NCBI GenBank assembly: GCA_002163135.1
Contig: MAAN01000022.1
Location: 216,094 to 280,093 of the forward strand
From: Alphaproteobacteria bacterium 46_93_T64
GTDB taxonomy: Bacteria; Pseudomonadota; Alphaproteobacteria; Sneathiellales; Sneathiellaceae
DNA length: 64,000 nucleotides
Direction: 5' to 3'
This document shows positions 1 through 8,922 of the stretch, piece by piece (the first letter of the stretch is position 1; each line of letters opens with the position of its first letter). The notes beneath the pieces were generated by a model, which worked only from the letters and a program-made list of their open reading frames with translations, had not been told where the DNA came from and searched no databases. The translations under genes were made by a program, and so were the position numbers.

Positions 1-661
1 CATGCTTCTTCTGTAAATACGGATACAAATCAATTCGGTCAACATGACCTGCGAAGGTAATAGTCGATTTTTTTAATTCTTCGTCAGCCATATCATTCTT
101 TGCGCGACTTCCATCGGCGTATATATAGACGTCAGTTCTTCCATTAACGAGTTGCTTTAGACCATTCAAGTTTGAATTTGGCTGAGATATCAGCTTGTCC
201 TTATCGATGAAACCGATCAAATGTTGTTCGCTAAATTTAACTCCCTCAAGATAACCCACCCTGTAGTTCCCATTTTTCAAATCTTCCCAACTGGTAATTT
301 TAATCTTCGGATCAGTGACAAAAGCGTCGAAAAATATCGCTGCATGGCTCTCATTCACACGGACGTAATAAGGGTGTTTCCCCTCCTTGTTAAAACCGTA
401 GACCCTTGTTGCATCTCCATCCACCCTGCCTGTCCGCATCAGGTAGATACCTCGCTTTTGCGGGTAAGATTCAACTTCATAACTATATCCCAACCTCTTA
501 AACGCTTCGGTCAATACCAGAGTAGTCAATTTTTCTAAATCTGATCCAAGGGGAGCTGCAGTTGAAAACTTCATTACCCCCATTTCGTCGGATTTGACAG
601 CAGACGGGACAGTCAAGACAAGAATAAATACGAAACATAAACTTGCTGTGATGGTTTTCAT
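1..661 (-). CDS. Periplasmic solute-binding protein, SBP family 3-like (partial, 3' end outside window)
   Basis: Reading the minus strand from an ATG at 661, the frame stays open for 220 codons to the window edge, so the C-terminus is missing. The product starts with a Sec signal peptide (MKTITASLCFVFILVLTVPS) and continues with the pattern of type 2 periplasmic binding folds: 'LEKLTTLVLTEAFKRLGY' near the N-terminus, then a segment about a variable named by 'GRVDGDATR', and 'ITSWEDLKNGNYRVGYLEG', which matches the hinge region where these proteins say that a step such as 'DLKGKRVGVQ' occurs. Such proteins bind amino acids or other small solutes for ABC uptake or act as sensor inputs; the ligand cannot be told. 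No transporter gene is visible next to it within the window. Confidence 0.8.
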   Translation of the reverse strand, partial: MKTITASLCFVFILVLTVPSAVKSDEMGVMKFSTAAPLGSDLEKLTTLVLTEAFKRLGYSYEVESYPQKRGIYLMRTGRVDGDATRVYGFNKEGKHPYYVRVNESHAAIFFDAFVTDPKIKITSWEDLKNGNYRVGYLEGVKFSEQHLIGFIDKDKLISQPNSNLNGLKQLVNGRTDVYIYADGSRAKNDMADEELKKSTITFAGHVDRIDLYPYLQKKH

Positions 662-1214
662 CTTATTGCTCCATGTGGCCATGAGCGGAATTTTTTCACT
701 CAAAGCAAGTGTGACGTTCTGGTTTACCAAACATATTGGCAATGGAGCCTTACATGTCAAGAACAAGGTTAGAACCAAACATCCGGTCGGCTTTGGGTCA
801 AGCTCGGCCCTGTGTGGCGGGTTCATTGGCGGGTCCGCTTTACATCGATTAGCTGAAGCGCTGGAGTAAACTGGGAAGACCTTGGCTTATCGTCAGTGGA
901 CTAACATTCGTACACATCTCCATTGCTTCAGAAGCTCCCCCCAAAGGTCCGATCTAATAATAACAACAATAACAAAACGAGGGTTTAACGGTATTTTTGA
1001 AGTCGGGTAGGGCCTGAGGGGGACGGGGGTCAAATCTCAGTACGGGACTCCAGTCACTCATTTGTCTAACAGATGTCTTTACAAGAAGTTGTCACAGTAG
1101 TGTCACAGTAACTGTCACAATAGATCACCTTTTCTGTTGCCTATGTCAAAACGGCAGGTTATCCTCGCTGTTCATAACAGATTGATATGCATAGGTTTTA
1201 TATTGGTTGGTAGC
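662..1214. other. Non-coding stretch between solute-binding gene and tRNA
   Basis: About 550 bases without a convincing gene. The only frames here are short and lack a ribosome-binding site or a recognisable protein pattern. The right part holds three near-identical TGTCACA repeats (listed separately). A TATATT box at 1199-1204 sits just before the tRNA, but no -35 element lies at the right distance. A G-rich run around 1010-1030 is conspicuous but unexplained. Confidence 0.5.
1090..1122. repeat. Three tandem TGTCACA-type repeats
   Basis: TGTCACAGTA occurs at 1090-1099 and again at 1101-1110, and TGTCACAATA at 1113-1122, so the repeats start 11 and 12 bases apart, close to one helical turn. 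They lie about 95 bases upstream of the tRNA-Val-like gene and 430 bases upstream of the start of the divergent solute-binding protein gene. The spacing suggests a protein-binding array rather than a random repeat, but no binding protein can be named. Confidence 0.45.
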
Positions 1215-1296
1215 GGGTGTTCTTAGTAGCTCAGTTGGTTAGAGCGTTGCCTTGACATGGCAGAGGTCACAAGTTCGAATCTTGTTACACCCACCA
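1215..1296 (+). tRNA. tRNA-Val (anticodon GAC), aberrant, possible pseudo-tRNA
   Basis: The D arm (GCTC...GAGC), anticodon stem-loop with loop TTGACAT (anticodon GAC, valine), variable loop AGGTC, T arm ACAAG-TTCGAAT-CTTGT and encoded CCA end are all intact. The acceptor strands GGGTGTT (1215-1221) and TACACCC (1286-1292) pair over six of seven positions. Between the acceptor strand and the D stem there are seven bases (CTTAGTA) where two are normal, so the gene is five bases too long. It may still fold with a bulge, or it may be a decayed copy. No neighbouring tRNA is present. Confidence 0.7.
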
Positions 1297-1438
1297 TTTA
1301 TTTCAATGACTTAGCGGAATTTATAAAGCTCATGATGCGCTCTTGGGCGACCTTTGGGCACATCGGGACTTCTGATCTAATTTTACTTCCAAATATTGTC
1401 GGTGCTTGGTTGCGGGCTCAACACCAAATAGGGTGACT

Positions 1439-3241
1439 TCATGCGTTCATTGGCAGTATCACTGTAACAGTTGTACCTTGATCTACAATGCTGTCGATTT
1501 TTAAGTGGCCGTCGTGAAGTTCTACAAGCGCTTTGACTATCGACAGACCAAGACCAGTTCCTTGATGGCTGCGATAAGGATTTCCCTCAGATCTCACAAA
1601 AGGTTCTGTTATAGTTGGTAGCTTGTGTGAAGGTATGCCTTTTCCCGTATCTTTGATACTGATCACATGTTTTTCATTGGCTACCGAGGCGCAAACAGTA
1701 ATTTTTCCGTTATCTGGTGTGAATTTGGCGGAATTACTGAGAAGATTTAAGACGATTTGCTTCATCGCCCGCCGATCTGCAAACATTTTTGGAAGATTCT
1801 CGGGTATAACGGTTGATAGAACTACACCTTCTTGTAACTTTGACTCGATTGTGGCTTTTGAGCATTCTGAAACAACATCTTCTAAAGCCACATACTCTTT
1901 ACGCAGAGTGATTTTTCCTTGCTCAACAACTGAAATATCCAGAATGTCGTTAATCAGATTTAGAAGATGTTGACCGCTGCAATGCACATCCTTCGCATAT
2001 TCAACATATTTTTTATTGTTTACTGGGCCAAGAATTTCGTTCTCAATTATTGAGGAGAAACCGATAATTGCATTGAGAGGAGTTCTTAATTCATGGCTCA
2101 TATTAGCCAGAAACTCTGACTTAACACGATTGGCTGACTGCGCTTGTTCAGAGGCTTCAATTAATTCCAGATTAATCAGATGAATTTGTTCCAACATATG
2201 GTTGAAAGCGTTAGTCATGTCATTGTGTTCTTTGAAGGGGATCCCCTTCATGGCCTCTACACGAAGAGACATGTCTCCTAGTGCAACTTGCTTTGCTGTA
2301 GCCGATATTTTGCATAAGGGTCGAGACAATACTCCCGACAGACGCCAACTGATAATCGTGGCTATAAGAATGCCGATTGCAGCTACCGCAAGAACTACCA
2401 TTTGGAGCCGATTGGATTCATCAACAAGCTCCTGAAACGGCTGGGGAACCATGACACCCCAACCTGTAGCTTTTACAATGTTAAATCCAGCAATCATGTC
2501 AGCTTTTGCTGCAGGCGAGAAAAATTGGATGACCCCCGATTTCCTCTGCATCATTTGCTGGATGATGGGCAGTTTGGAAATGTCCTTCATTTCGTCCACC
2601 CACTTGGGAAGAGGGTGGGCAATAAGTTTGCCGGTACTGTCGACAATGGCGGCGTGCCCGCCACGACCAAATGAAATTGTCTGCTGGATTTCTTTTATGT
2701 ATTCGGTGTCGAGTTCTCCAATATATAAATATTCTCCATCATTTGTGAGCAGAAGATAAAAGGTGGGCTGTCCCTTTTCGTTTTTCACAAGATTACTCAT
2801 GAAAACTTCGCCGGGATTTTCCATTGCTTGTTGTCGAAGATCTGACAGATTGCTGAAAATCGGTTGTGAAAATTGTTCGGAGGATATGCAATCCTTGACG
2901 CAATGCTGGCGTTTGATATAGCCTTCGGCATTCACCGCGCAGACATGCCTAAATCCCATAGAAGACAGCATGTCGCCAAAGTTGGAGTATTTGTTTTCTG
3001 TGCGGTTGTGGTGGACAGATGTAGCAAAAGCAATTTTCGCATCCTTTACATATCGATCCAACGCCATGACAAGATTGTTTGCAACCAGAAGGTGGTTGTC
3101 ATTCACTGAGTCAATTTCTTGTTTTAGTGTGTGTTGTTGTTGCCAAAAGGCTAGAATAACAACAGGGACGGTGGAAACAAATAGCATTGCAAAAAATAAA
3201 ATAGAACGTAATCGGACGGAAAATTTTTTTTCATTCATCAA
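1439..3241 (-). CDS. Membrane-bound sensor histidine kinase (cache-HAMP-HisKA-HATPase)
   Basis: A 600-residue two-component sensor kinase. It has a membrane segment at about 12-32, a periplasmic sensing region of about 245 residues (double-cache-like, with 'GHAAIVDSTGKLIAHPLP' near 195-212), a second membrane segment at about 280-300, a HAMP linker at about 301-355, a HisKA dimerisation helix with phospho-accepting His383 in SHELRTPLN, and an HATPase domain with N box NLLSNSAKF (499-507), G1 DTGKG (531) and G2 GTGLGL (561). It should autophosphorylate on His383 and pass the phosphate to a response regulator; no receiver domain is fused and no regulator gene is adjacent, so it is an orphan here. 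The signal sensed is probably a small molecule in the periplasm, which is inference from the cache-type fold. Confidence 0.9.
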   Translation of the reverse strand: MMNEKKFSVRLRSILFFAMLFVSTVPVVILAFWQQQHTLKQEIDSVNDNHLLVANNLVMALDRYVKDAKIAFATSVHHNRTENKYSNFGDMLSSMGFRHVCAVNAEGYIKRQHCVKDCISSEQFSQPIFSNLSDLRQQAMENPGEVFMSNLVKNEKGQPTFYLLLTNDGEYLYIGELDTEYIKEIQQTISFGRGGHAAIVDSTGKLIAHPLPKWVDEMKDISKLPIIQQMMQRKSGVIQFFSPAAKADMIAGFNIVKATGWGVMVPQPFQELVDESNRLQMVVLAVAAIGILIATIISWRLSGVLSRPLCKISATAKQVALGDMSLRVEAMKGIPFKEHNDMTNAFNHMLEQIHLINLELIEASEQAQSANRVKSEFLANMSHELRTPLNAIIGFSSIIENEILGPVNNKKYVEYAKDVHCSGQHLLNLINDILDISVVEQGKITLRKEYVALEDVVSECSKATIESKLQEGVVLSTVIPENLPKMFADRRAMKQIVLNLLSNSAKFTPDNGKITVCASVANEKHVISIKDTGKGIPSHKLPTITEPFVRSEGNPYRSHQGTGLGLSIVKALVELHDGHLKIDSIVDQGTTVTVILPMNA

Positions 3242-3669
3242 CGAAGCTCCGCTTCAAATATCTACATTTTCAATTACTCGCTCTCTTTTACTATTTGCGC
3301 AAAGTACATCAGTACTTGATAAATATTAACAAATACTAATTTATTAAAACTAACTTATACCTGTAAGAAATACAACTTAGTGCAAGTAGATTTTGCAGCG
3401 ATTGTCATGAGAGATCAACTTTCCTATTGTCTGTACCAATAATTATACGAGTTCATATTCTCCCTAGCATGGCCTATAGGAATTGGTGAGGCTTGACCCT
3501 TAAATGAGTGGAATAGCCCTACAGTTATATGTTCAAAATTGCACAATTAACGATCGGCATACCCTATATGGGGGATGCGACCTCTTTAGAATTACTGTAA
3601 ATCTGTTCTTAATAATCAGTTAATTTGCTTTTGCGTAACGTAGTAGCGTAGTTGGTGTAGGGTTTTGTA
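3242..3669. other. Divergent intergenic region between kinase and RTX gene
   Basis: About 430 AT-rich bases between two divergently read genes, presumably holding both promoters. A perfect dyad AAGTAC-ATCA-GTACTT lies at 3302-3317, some 60 bases before the kinase start, and could be an operator. Closer to the RTX gene there is an unusual CCCTATATGGGGG tract near 3562-3574. No clear sigma70 promoter pair could be assigned, and no small gene with a ribosome-binding site was found. Confidence 0.4.
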
Positions 3670-6438
3670 ATGAATAATATTGATGTTGTATCTGGGCAGA
3701 AAATCTCTCTTAATGTTAAGACTATTGACGATGTTGAGTTTGCTGAAAAAGGCAATGATCTCCTAGTCAAAATGCCCGACGAGGAAACCTCCCTCTATTT
3801 GAAAAACTTCTTCCTTGCTGCGGCGACTGAAGTTCCCCCCATGCTCACGTATTCTGATGGCTCAGTTATTTCTGCCGCTGAGATCACAGGGAAGATTGAT
3901 GACTTTGACCCGTCGATTATAGCACCAGCAGCGGGCGGTGGCTCTGCTTCATCTAGCGGTGGCGCTGGTTTTGACGCTTATGCAGACGATGGTATCGGTA
4001 ATGGCATCAGCACTGAGAACCTACTAGAAGCAACTGAACTTGAATTCGAATTGGAAACGGTTGAGCGCAGTGAAGTTGTTGAACAGACAATAAATGTTGA
4101 CGATCTTGATCCTTGCAGCGAACTGTTCGATGTACGTGTCGCTGCCTATAGAGCTGCATTTCCGGATCAAAAGAGTGATGATGGAGATAAGTATGGCTTC
4201 TCCGAAGGCTCGATTTTGGCTGGGGATCATATTCCTAGTAGCGGAGATGCCCAATATTCAGTAGGCCAAGCAGATCGCAATAACGACATCATAGACGCAA
4301 ATGATTTTGAGAATGGTCAAAATTGGCTGGTGGGTGATATCTATAAGGAGATAACCGACCGAGATAATTTCGATTTGGAAGTATCCTATTCGGGAAGTGA
4401 AGCCACCGACAATCCAAATGCAACACCGATTTTTAGTGATAAATTGATTGCCGATGATGCGACGACATTAATTGTGGGCGATATGTTGGTCGTAAATAAC
4501 AGCGACATTAACGCCAAAGCATCAATTGACCTTACAGTAGAGCCTATGGTTGATGCGTCATTGCCAGTGTCGTTTGTTCCGGAAGACAAAATTTATTCCA
4601 ACATTGAATTCAATTCTTTTAATGATTCAATTGTCGGTGGCGTAAACACAACGACCATGATTGGCGATATTGCTTACATCTCGAATAATAGTGAACTTGG
4701 CGATGAAGACGGTGAAGATCTCAACAACAATAAAGCGTCCCTTACGGCGTCGTTAAGTTTTAGCGCGAATACGCAAGCTTTGACGAACAACGAATTTAAC
4801 ACATATAACGATATTATCGACGGAACAGCAGGGTTACACGATCAGCTCATCGTCGGTGACGGTGCAGCAGGGAATGAACGTCTTGAGGGTAATGGCGAGG
4901 TCGTTCAGTGGACTGATATGACCATTTCAAACTCCATTTCATTATCCGCGAGTATGGGAAATGACATTTCTGGGAATGAATTCTACCAAAATAATGATCT
5001 GCTAACAGGTGGCGATGGCAATGATATTATCGTTGGTGACGCGTATCTGGAAGCCGGGCAACTTCCCGATGATCTCCTAAGTCCGTCGCATACGGAACCT
5101 TCTCGCTTAGATCTGGATACATCTATCAGTTTGTCATCGCGCGGCAGCTTCGAAATTGGAAATGAGCCGGGCGTTTATATTCCTCTTGAAGGCGGTGTTA
5201 TTGAAGACAACTTCTTTAGCACATTCAATGATATCATAGATGGCGGAGCTGGAAGTGACACCCTTGTTGGTGACAGCTTTATGGAAAACAATCTGACTAA
5301 CGGTGAAATTTATCGCAATCCTCCTGAAGTGGTGCTGCAAGCGGAATTGAATGTGGGGATCGTAAATGAGGTTCCAAGTGATATTTTCAATGACATTAGC
5401 ACAGGTGAGTTTGACGAATTTTATACTATACCCGGCATTGTCAGGAACAATACTGCCAGCGAATTCAATGACATTATCCGTGGTGATGACGGGACGGGAA
5501 TTGACGATGGAAATCAAAATGATTTGATCGTGGGCGATATGCTGGTGACAGGATATTCAGTCAACGTCGAATTGAAGGTTGAACGAGAAGAAAAAAACTA
5601 TAATGAACCAATTGAAGTAAATTTTGGTATTTCCGAAAATAACCAGTTGACCGCATTTAGCGATACTTTGATTGGCGGACTTGGTGACGATACAATAGTT
5701 GGCGATGTTGCTTTCATTGCACATGATGACGATCAGACAATGTTCATTCAAATGCTGGGCAATAAATATCTTGATGACTATGAAACTCAGCGGGAAGATG
5801 CCGTCGCCTTTAGTGACTATTTATGTGGTGGTGCAGGTGACGACCTTCTAGTTGGTGATTTCCTGGGCAATTATGAATATCGGCCAATTGGCATATGGAA
5901 TAATGGAAGCCCATACGAAATACATGGTTTCAAGGCTCTCACTAACGACGAAACACAGTTTTCAATGCAGATGTTCAATGACACCCTGCATGGCAATGAA
6001 GGCAACGACACGCTTCTCGGTCAAATGGGTGATGATGTGTTGATGGGCGGCAGTGGAAGCGATGAGTTCCGCTATGAAGGCAGCCATCTGTGGGATGTGA
6101 TTGGGGCAGATACAGTCTCCGGTGATGATTACATCAACTTGACGCCCGACAATCCGGTTTATCTTGCCGAAGGTCATGATGTGATCATGGATTTCAATCA
6201 TGAGACTGAAGGCGATACCATAAATCTGGACACCTTGTTCGACAATCTTGGTATTGGCGAAAATGAGGACTTGAGGGCTTATCAAGTCAATATTGCTGAC
6301 AACGTGTTGACGGTCGAAGGAATTGATAATTTCTCCATCACTGTGAAGGGTGATAATTTATCGGATATCAGCATGGACGATAATTTCACATCAAATCAGT
6401 TGAGTGAAATGGGCATTGTGGTCAGCGACGTCTCCTGA
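3670..6438 (+). CDS. Large acidic RTX-like calcium-binding repeat protein, probably secreted
   Basis: A 922-residue, very acidic, almost cysteine-free protein. The N-terminal 80 or so residues (IDVVSGQKISLNVKTIDDVE) have no signal peptide and look like the leading domain of large alphaproteobacterial adhesins; a Gly/Ser/Ala linker follows at about 86-100. From about 205 to 800 comes a repeat whose core is 'FNDxIxGGxGxDxLVGD'. The nine VGD/IGD marks fall near residues 222, 270, 332, 396, 456, 534, 622, 678 and 729, so the units are 48-88 residues apart rather than the 9 of classical RTX. A compact classical RTX block (GNEGNDTLLGQMGDD, GGSGSDEF) lies at 775-800, and the C-terminal 110 residues (GHDVIMDFN, GDTINLDTLF) resemble the serralysin-type C-domain used as a type I secretion signal. 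No secretion ABC genes are nearby. Start: ATG at 3670 with only a weak upstream GGG. Confidence 0.8.
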   Translation: MNNIDVVSGQKISLNVKTIDDVEFAEKGNDLLVKMPDEETSLYLKNFFLAAATEVPPMLTYSDGSVISAAEITGKIDDFDPSIIAPAAGGGSASSSGGAGFDAYADDGIGNGISTENLLEATELEFELETVERSEVVEQTINVDDLDPCSELFDVRVAAYRAAFPDQKSDDGDKYGFSEGSILAGDHIPSSGDAQYSVGQADRNNDIIDANDFENGQNWLVGDIYKEITDRDNFDLEVSYSGSEATDNPNATPIFSDKLIADDATTLIVGDMLVVNNSDINAKASIDLTVEPMVDASLPVSFVPEDKIYSNIEFNSFNDSIVGGVNTTTMIGDIAYISNNSELGDEDGEDLNNNKASLTASLSFSANTQALTNNEFNTYNDIIDGTAGLHDQLIVGDGAAGNERLEGNGEVVQWTDMTISNSISLSASMGNDISGNEFYQNNDLLTGGDGNDIIVGDAYLEAGQLPDDLLSPSHTEPSRLDLDTSISLSSRGSFEIGNEPGVYIPLEGGVIEDNFFSTFNDIIDGGAGSDTLVGDSFMENNLTNGEIYRNPPEVVLQAELNVGIVNEVPSDIFNDISTGEFDEFYTIPGIVRNNTASEFNDIIRGDDGTGIDDGNQNDLIVGDMLVTGYSVNVELKVEREEKNYNEPIEVNFGISENNQLTAFSDTLIGGLGDDTIVGDVAFIAHDDDQTMFIQMLGNKYLDDYETQREDAVAFSDYLCGGAGDDLLVGDFLGNYEYRPIGIWNNGSPYEIHGFKALTNDETQFSMQMFNDTLHGNEGNDTLLGQMGDDVLMGGSGSDEFRYEGSHLWDVIGADTVSGDDYINLTPDNPVYLAEGHDVIMDFNHETEGDTINLDTLFDNLGIGENEDLRAYQVNIADNVLTVEGIDNFSITVKGDNLSDISMDDNFTSNQLSEMGIVVSDVS

Positions 6439-6468
6439 CCCTATCCCGTCTATAACAAATTTCCTTTA

Positions 6469-6514
6469 AAACCCGCCCGAGATATTGTGATATATCTTCG
6501 GCGGGTTTTTTTTG
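6469..6514 (+). terminator. Rho-independent terminator after RTX gene
   Basis: Hairpin with arms AACCCGCCCGAGATAT and ATATCTTCGGCGGGTT (one or two mismatches) followed by eight or more T. It separates the RTX gene from the TPR-sulfotransferase, so the latter needs its own promoter or read-through. Confidence 0.85.
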
Positions 6515-6532
6515 TTTTAAAGTGGCGAACTT

Positions 6533-8443
6533 ATGACTGTTGAAGCGGTACAGGAACATTTACAGCGTGGGGCCATGGATAAGGCTGTCGCTGCCTGCGA
6601 AGAAGCCGTTAAGTCCGACCCCAAAGATATGAATGCACTGTCGATGCTGGGCCAGCTATATTCGAAGGTCGGCAAGCCCGATAAGGCCGTCCCTATTTTT
6701 CAAAAACTATTGAAATTCCAGTCCAACAATCACAATTTCATGAACCATTTGGCGATGGCGTTGTCAGCTGAAGGAGATTATGACGGAGCGCTTGAACTAT
6801 ATGATCAAGCCGCTGCTCTTAAACCTGATTTTGCAATTGGACTGAATAATCAGGGCAATCTTCTGCGCCATTTAAAGCGATTTGAGGAAGCTCGCTCAGT
6901 TTATGAAAACGTCGTCAAATATATGCCAAATGCTGCCATGGGGCATCTTAATCTTGGGCGCACGTGTCTTTACCTTGGCGAAGATGCAAGGGCAGTGAAA
7001 TTGTTCCAAGTCGCGTTGGATATGGCCGACGTAAAACATACAATCCTTGCCGGGATTGGCGGTGGATATAAAGACGTTGAAGACTTTCCAAATGCCGCCG
7101 TCTTTTTGAGTAAGGCGATAGAAACCGCTCCGGATGAGGGGAAATACTATCAGGATCTTGCGAAGGTGCATCGTCAGCAGGAAAATTATGAAGATGCCAG
7201 CAATGTTATGAAATTGGCTTTGGAAAAGCTTCCGGCAAGTGCCGAGATTTTCAACGAGTATGCATTGATCAAAAAGGACATGTTGCAGCTAGAGGAGGCT
7301 GAAAAATTCTTTAAAAAAGCAATCGACCTGAACCCGGAACATGCCGAAAGCTGGGGCAATATTGGGAATGTTCATAAAAACAAGGGAGACTGGGGGGAGG
7401 CGTTACGTTGCTACAATAAAGCGCTGGAATTTAACCCTGACCTGATGAATGTTCATTTTGCCCGTGCGCGAATTCATACCTTCGAGAGTGGCGGTCCTGA
7501 ATATGATGACCTTATTGCCTTCAAGGAAAAAGAGGATCTGTCAGATGGGGACAAATGTCATCTTGCCTATGCTGTGGGTAAGGCGCTGGACGACATGGGC
7601 GATTATCGTAATGCCTTTAAAGAATACGCCCTCGCGAACAATATAAAACGTTCTGAAACCAAGTTTAATATTGATGCACATAAATCCAGAATGAAGCAAT
7701 GTGCCCTTCATTTTAATGAAGCAAACCTTGCCGGCGGGACGGACGACGATTTACCAACACTGGTTTTGATTATTGGCATGACAAGGTCAGGCAAAACGCT
7801 GACTGAATCTATTCTGTCTCAGGATGATCTTATTCATGACTTGGGGGAGGATAAACGATTTCCAGATGACCTCATAAATCTTGTCGATCATTCTAAAGGG
7901 GACAAAATTTTCCCCAAGGGGTTTGATGACGTCCCAAATGAAGACGTGCGGGAACTGGGGCTTAAATATTTGCGAATGCTGAAGGCGGAGAATGCTAACG
8001 CGAAAGTGTTTGTCAATACACTGCCATCCATCTTTCCGTTTATCGGGGCAATGTTTCAGGCGATCCCCGGAATGAAAGTGATCAACTGTCATCGTCATCC
8101 CATGGACCAGAGTTTGGAGACCTATTTTAAAAACTATCAGGATGGGAACGGCTATTCCTATCATATTCCTTGGCTTGGGGAATACTGGCTGCATTATCGT
8201 AGTATGACCAACCATTGGCGGAAGCTGTATCCCGATCGGGTCCTCACAATCGAATACGAAAATCTGGTGACAAAGCCTGAAGAAGTTCTGCCAAAATTGT
8301 TCGCTCATTGTGGCCGGAAGTTTTCCAAGAACAAACAAAAGGTGAGTTTCAATACAAAAGGCGTGGGGCGTTGGAAAAACTACGCACCGGAACTCGACGA
8401 TTTACGCAAAGCTTTTGGAGTTCCTGCACTACCTTCTGGTTAA
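6533..8443 (+). CDS. TPR-repeat sulfotransferase
   Basis: A 636-residue protein with roughly ten tetratricopeptide repeats over residues 5-370 (for example AESWGNIGNVHKNKGDWGEA, 271-290) followed by a sulfotransferase domain. The PAPS-binding P-loop-like motif GMTRSGKTLTES is at 415-426, and the C-terminal half has the family pattern 'NCHRHPMDQSLETYFKNYQ' and 'HYRSMTNHWRKLYPDRVLTI' (3'-phosphate-binding region). Proteins of this kind transfer sulfate from PAPS to a protein or glycan acceptor; the TPR part may bind the acceptor. Most relatives have Thr after the Gly of the P-loop (SGTT); here it is SGKT. It begins only 94 bases after the RTX gene, past a terminator, which makes the RTX product or a surface glycan a candidate acceptor (inference). 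A cysQ gene that removes the PAP by-product lies elsewhere in the window. Confidence 0.85.
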   Translation: MTVEAVQEHLQRGAMDKAVAACEEAVKSDPKDMNALSMLGQLYSKVGKPDKAVPIFQKLLKFQSNNHNFMNHLAMALSAEGDYDGALELYDQAAALKPDFAIGLNNQGNLLRHLKRFEEARSVYENVVKYMPNAAMGHLNLGRTCLYLGEDARAVKLFQVALDMADVKHTILAGIGGGYKDVEDFPNAAVFLSKAIETAPDEGKYYQDLAKVHRQQENYEDASNVMKLALEKLPASAEIFNEYALIKKDMLQLEEAEKFFKKAIDLNPEHAESWGNIGNVHKNKGDWGEALRCYNKALEFNPDLMNVHFARARIHTFESGGPEYDDLIAFKEKEDLSDGDKCHLAYAVGKALDDMGDYRNAFKEYALANNIKRSETKFNIDAHKSRMKQCALHFNEANLAGGTDDDLPTLVLIIGMTRSGKTLTESILSQDDLIHDLGEDKRFPDDLINLVDHSKGDKIFPKGFDDVPNEDVRELGLKYLRMLKAENANAKVFVNTLPSIFPFIGAMFQAIPGMKVINCHRHPMDQSLETYFKNYQDGNGYSYHIPWLGEYWLHYRSMTNHWRKLYPDRVLTIEYENLVTKPEEVLPKLFAHCGRKFSKNKQKVSFNTKGVGRWKNYAPELDDLRKAFGVPALPSG

Positions 8444-8590
8444 TCTTTGTATCTATAGTGGATTTATAGAAGTTCCCATTCGAATTTCACAGATCGCCAC
8501 TACTGCGAAATCGTTGAAAAATATGACGCTTGTTCCTGATGAATTAGACTGTGAAACCGATGGCTTAACGAGAAATATTTAGCCATACCC

Positions 8591-8914
8591 TCATCCGCCG
8601 GTCGAAAAAAAGAGTTCGCGTGTGAATTGGACGTAATTGCTCTCTATCAGCATAAAGATAACGAAAAACAGAATGAGAGATGGTGGCATTATGACAGCAT
8701 AAAAAAGAGCCAATCGCTCCCATGCCATGTGCATAAAAACAGCTATGATCAGTCCTGCTTTAGCAATCATAAACACAAGAATCAGAGTCCAGCGGAGGAG
8801 GCCTTCGAAATTCAGGTAGTCCACCATGTAAGAGAAGAAACTGAGGACAAAGAGTAATCCCCAAATCCAGAGATAAATGCTTATTGGATGTTGTTGTCCT
8901 TTTGCGCTCGACAT
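8591..8914 (-). CDS. Cytochrome c oxidase subunit IV (caa3-type small subunit)
   Basis: About 107 residues with three hydrophobic segments (IYLWIWGLLFVLSFFSYMV, WTLILVFMIAKAGLIIAVFMHM, LFYAVIMPPSLILFFVIFML) and the conserved 'AKAGLIIAVFMHM' of the bacterial COX4 family. It is the last gene of the minus-strand oxidase operon. The ATG at 8914 was chosen over an upstream GTG at 8929 because GGTGAGG lies six bases before it; the upstream subunit III stop (TGA) overlaps this ribosome-binding site, so the genes are translationally coupled. It probably stabilises the oxidase core. Confidence 0.85.
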   Translation of the reverse strand: MSSAKGQQHPISIYLWIWGLLFVLSFFSYMVDYLNFEGLLRWTLILVFMIAKAGLIIAVFMHMAWERLALFYAVIMPPSLILFFVIFMLIESNYVQFTRELFFSTGG

Positions 8915-8922
8915 AACAAACC

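Noticed and set aside
221..538. Plus-strand frame of 105 residues
   Set aside because: It is the shadow of the minus-strand solute-binding protein that runs through 1-661 with signal peptide and family pattern.
594..1060. Possible phage-derived fragment (G-rich tract and short frames)
   Set aside because: No frame longer than about 90 codons, no phage protein pattern, and no integrase or attachment repeat nearby.
1199..1204. TATATT box before the tRNA as a -10 element
   Set aside because: The only TTGATA upstream is 11 bases away, too close for a sigma70 promoter; no other -35 element fits.
4200..6050. CRISPR-like periodicity inside the RTX gene
   Set aside because: Repeats are protein-level, diverged in DNA and uneven in spacing; this is coding sequence.
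7787..8338. 183-residue minus-strand frame opposite the sulfotransferase domain
   Set aside because: The plus-strand frame has the P-loop and the domain pattern; the antisense one has none.
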